Below, one piece after another: positions 62,371 through 64,000 of a DNA stretch of 64,000 bases. Numbering within the stretch: position 1 is the stretch's first letter; the number at the start of each line of letters is the position of its first letter. The DNA lies in NCBI GenBank assembly GCA_013399695.1, contig VXAU01004380.1:373265-437264 (forward strand). Reading direction: 5' to 3'. The DNA is from Formicarius rufipectus. Lineage: Eukaryota > Chordata > Aves > Passeriformes > Formicariidae. Under the pieces are notes generated by a model. It was not told the DNA's origin, searched no databases, and was given only the letters and a program-made list of their open reading frames with translations. The position numbers and the translations under genes were made by a program.

Positions 62371-64000
62371 TCTGCAATATTGTATAATTCTCTGAGTAGA
62401 AACCTTGGTTTCTGAGAAACATAAATAATGTAAAAGACAAAAATCAACATTTTTTCCTAACTGTACCTAAGTATTTAAATTGAGTCATAGTAAAATATAC
62501 CATAGTAAATGGTATATTGTGATGTTTAATGAATTCCACCAAGAATAGCTTTTGAGAAGAAAGTTCTTTTAAACAATAATTCCAAATATCCATAACCTAA
62601 TACTATTAATTTTTTAGGACTGTAATTTCCAGAGGCTGCCGCTGAGGTTATATTGTGCTAGACTGGGTCTAAAAAATATGGTAAGACGCAGTATCTGATT
62701 CAAGTGTTTGATAGTGTTTGATATCTCTTTGAAGAGATAAAAATACAAAAGTGTGGGAAGGGTGGAAAAAAAGCCAAGTGAGCTGCTTAACCTCATGAAC
62801 CAACAAAAGAACTAGAAGTAGACTACTCTAACATCTTCAGAACTTTAATATGTTGTGTTGTCAGTGAACTCCATTTGCAGTAGCCTCAGATCAGCAAAAT
62901 GCCATGTTTATCTTTACTAAGGGAAACTGATTATTTCTCAATATATTGTTTTGTAATAACTGGTAAAGATTATCCCAGCTATAGTTATCTCTTTTGTCTA
63001 TTGGCAACAATATGTTCTGGTTTATATTGTGTAAAGAGGACGGCAGACTCTCTGAGTCCTATGTATGACAGCCAGATAATGATTTACCCAAATGCAGAGG
63101 CACACTATTAAGAATGCTGGTTATCCACAGTCCTTGTGCATTGTCAAGAGCAATGCTTTTGTGAGGAAAAATTATGGCTGAACAGAACACAGAAGTGGAA
63201 GCTCTACGAAATCTAAACAGTGGTTTCTGTATATAGCTTGCATTGCTACTCACAGCATTCTGCAGTCATAAGTTACAGTTTCAATCAGTTTTTAATATCT
63301 AACCTTGTCCGCTTCTACCAAGTGTCTTTAAAAGATGCACATTTCAACCAGACATGTCTTTCTTTTCACTTCTGCCATAGAAAATGTCTTGAGAGAATTC
63401 ACATAAAGGTATACCAAGCAGCTATAGAAAGATAACTTAAGAGGATCTGAGCAGTTTCTTTTGAAGAAGTTTGAAGAAAACAGATGTTTGCTTGAAATAT
63501 TAGCTTTAAAATCTGCTTAGAGTATAAGTTTCATATATTAATATTCAATAGTCATGATTTTCAGCTTTAGAATATTTGTTTGAGTGTGGTGGAGAAGGTT
63601 CTGTAATACCAGTAAATTTTTATGCCTGTTTTCTTTTCTTGACAAATGTTTTGAGCATTGAGATGTTTTGAATCATGGAGATAGGGATGGAGTCCTTAGG
63701 AGATGGAGAAACAGAGTTAAAAGCATTTGAAACACTGGTATATTCAGCATTTTGTTATACTTCAAAGTTCACCATAAAACTAGAACTGGCAACAGTGTTT
63801 ATAACCTGCGACCTCTTGTTCTTCCTACTTTATTTTTATTTGCAAAATCTAACTTCTTGTAACTAAAGTACGCTACATTTTCACCTTTACTGTACCAGGA
63901 TTTTTAAAACTGTATATTACTCTCCTTCACTGAAACTAAGACATGAAATTTTTCATTACAGTAATTAGTTTGGCTTACTTTTCTACAGATGGCACAGTTT

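Larger units (their letters stand above)
1..64000 (+). other. HDAC9: HDAC9 gene, partial (3' half), + strand
   Basis: Nine coding exons join in frame over 317 codons. The protein is a class IIa histone deacetylase, a nuclear-cytoplasmic shuttling corepressor that binds MEF2 through its N-terminal half (outside this window) and recruits NCoR/SMRT-HDAC3 through its catalytic domain. Assignment to HDAC9 rather than its paralogs rests on the linker (AxVGMxGLxKH, LPHPxMDxP), on SLEEIQLVHSEHHSLLYG where HDAC4/5 have other residues, and on KYLRDKLNI and VDLDVHHGNG. Splice phases at exon ends are 1,0,1,0,0,2,0,0,2. Introns inside the window range from 242 bp to about 14.1 kb. Start and stop codons are both outside. 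The truncated MITR/HDRP isoform, which ends before the catalytic domain, would terminate upstream of this window. Confidence 0.96.
56431..64000 (+). other. HDAC9: HDAC9 intron (5' part, at least 7.6 kb)
   Basis: Phase 2 intron running off the window. Contents: the T/G-only tract at 57379-57557, a minisatellite interrupted by 70 N (58200-58400), a 32-bp triple repeat at 58441-58536, a T-run at about 59906-59924, an ancient CR1 piece at about 62130-62370, and an N at 61954. The final bases TTCTACAG then ATGGCACAG look like an acceptor but do not match the expected HDAC9 exon. Confidence 0.8.

Noticed and set aside
63975..64000. Splice-acceptor-like TTCTACAG at the window end
   Set aside because: Following sequence (ATGGCACAG) does not match the expected next HDAC9 exon, which should continue Arg-Thr-Ile-Val-Lys-Pro. 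A cryptic or alternative exon cannot be excluded without downstream sequence.

Overview
The window reads as a piece of a bird chromosome carrying the 3' half of one protein-coding gene, HDAC9 (class IIa histone deacetylase), on the + strand. The bird assignment rests on several CR1 retroposon copies with the avian-type 3' tail, an otherwise repeat-poor AT-rich intronic background, one very GC-rich CpG island, and exon residues that track HDAC9 rather than HDAC4, HDAC5 or HDAC7. I cannot name the species.

Nine consecutive HDAC9 coding exons can be placed to the base: 5536-5713, 11254-11387, 19037-19157, 24621-24670, 38809-38916, 51167-51222, 51465-51552, 55891-56010 and 56333-56430. All junctions inside the window are GT-AG. 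Together they give 953 nt (317 codons plus 2 nt) open in one frame through all eight junctions, so no exon is missing between them. They encode the linker before the catalytic domain, the class IIa structural-zinc subdomain, and the first two thirds of the deacetylase fold (the GHHA motif, the DVHHGNG zinc-binding loop, the GSG and WTGG segments). The 5' part of the gene (MEF2-binding and NLS region) and the last catalytic exons lie outside. I see no other protein-coding gene; most open frames are chance or low-complexity.

Layout: 1-5535 intron; 5714-11253 intron with two CR1 copies and an old palindromic repeat; 11388-19036 intron with ancient CR1 pieces and a 38-A run; 19158-24620 intron with an A/C-only tract; 24671-38808 long intron with a (TG)n and enhancer-like sequence; 38400-39180 CpG island enclosing one exon; 38917-51166 intron with a 185-bp homopurine tract, a tRNA-Gly-headed SINE with clear target-site duplications, and a CR1; 51223-56332 short and medium introns; 56431-64000 intron with minisatellites around a 70-N gap and an ancient CR1.

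The most unusual items are: (1) the 347-bp tRNA-Gly-headed retroposon at 46312-46658, bounded by 16-bp direct repeats, a structure not expected from CR1 machinery; (2) the exon at 38809-38916, with 33 of 36 codons ending in G or C inside an isolated CpG island, and protein changes in the same direction; (3) loss of the basic residue in the linker site equivalent to the third 14-3-3 site of class IIa HDACs; (4) the gap-bearing minisatellite cluster at 58200-58540. I found no operon-like or previously unknown protein system here.
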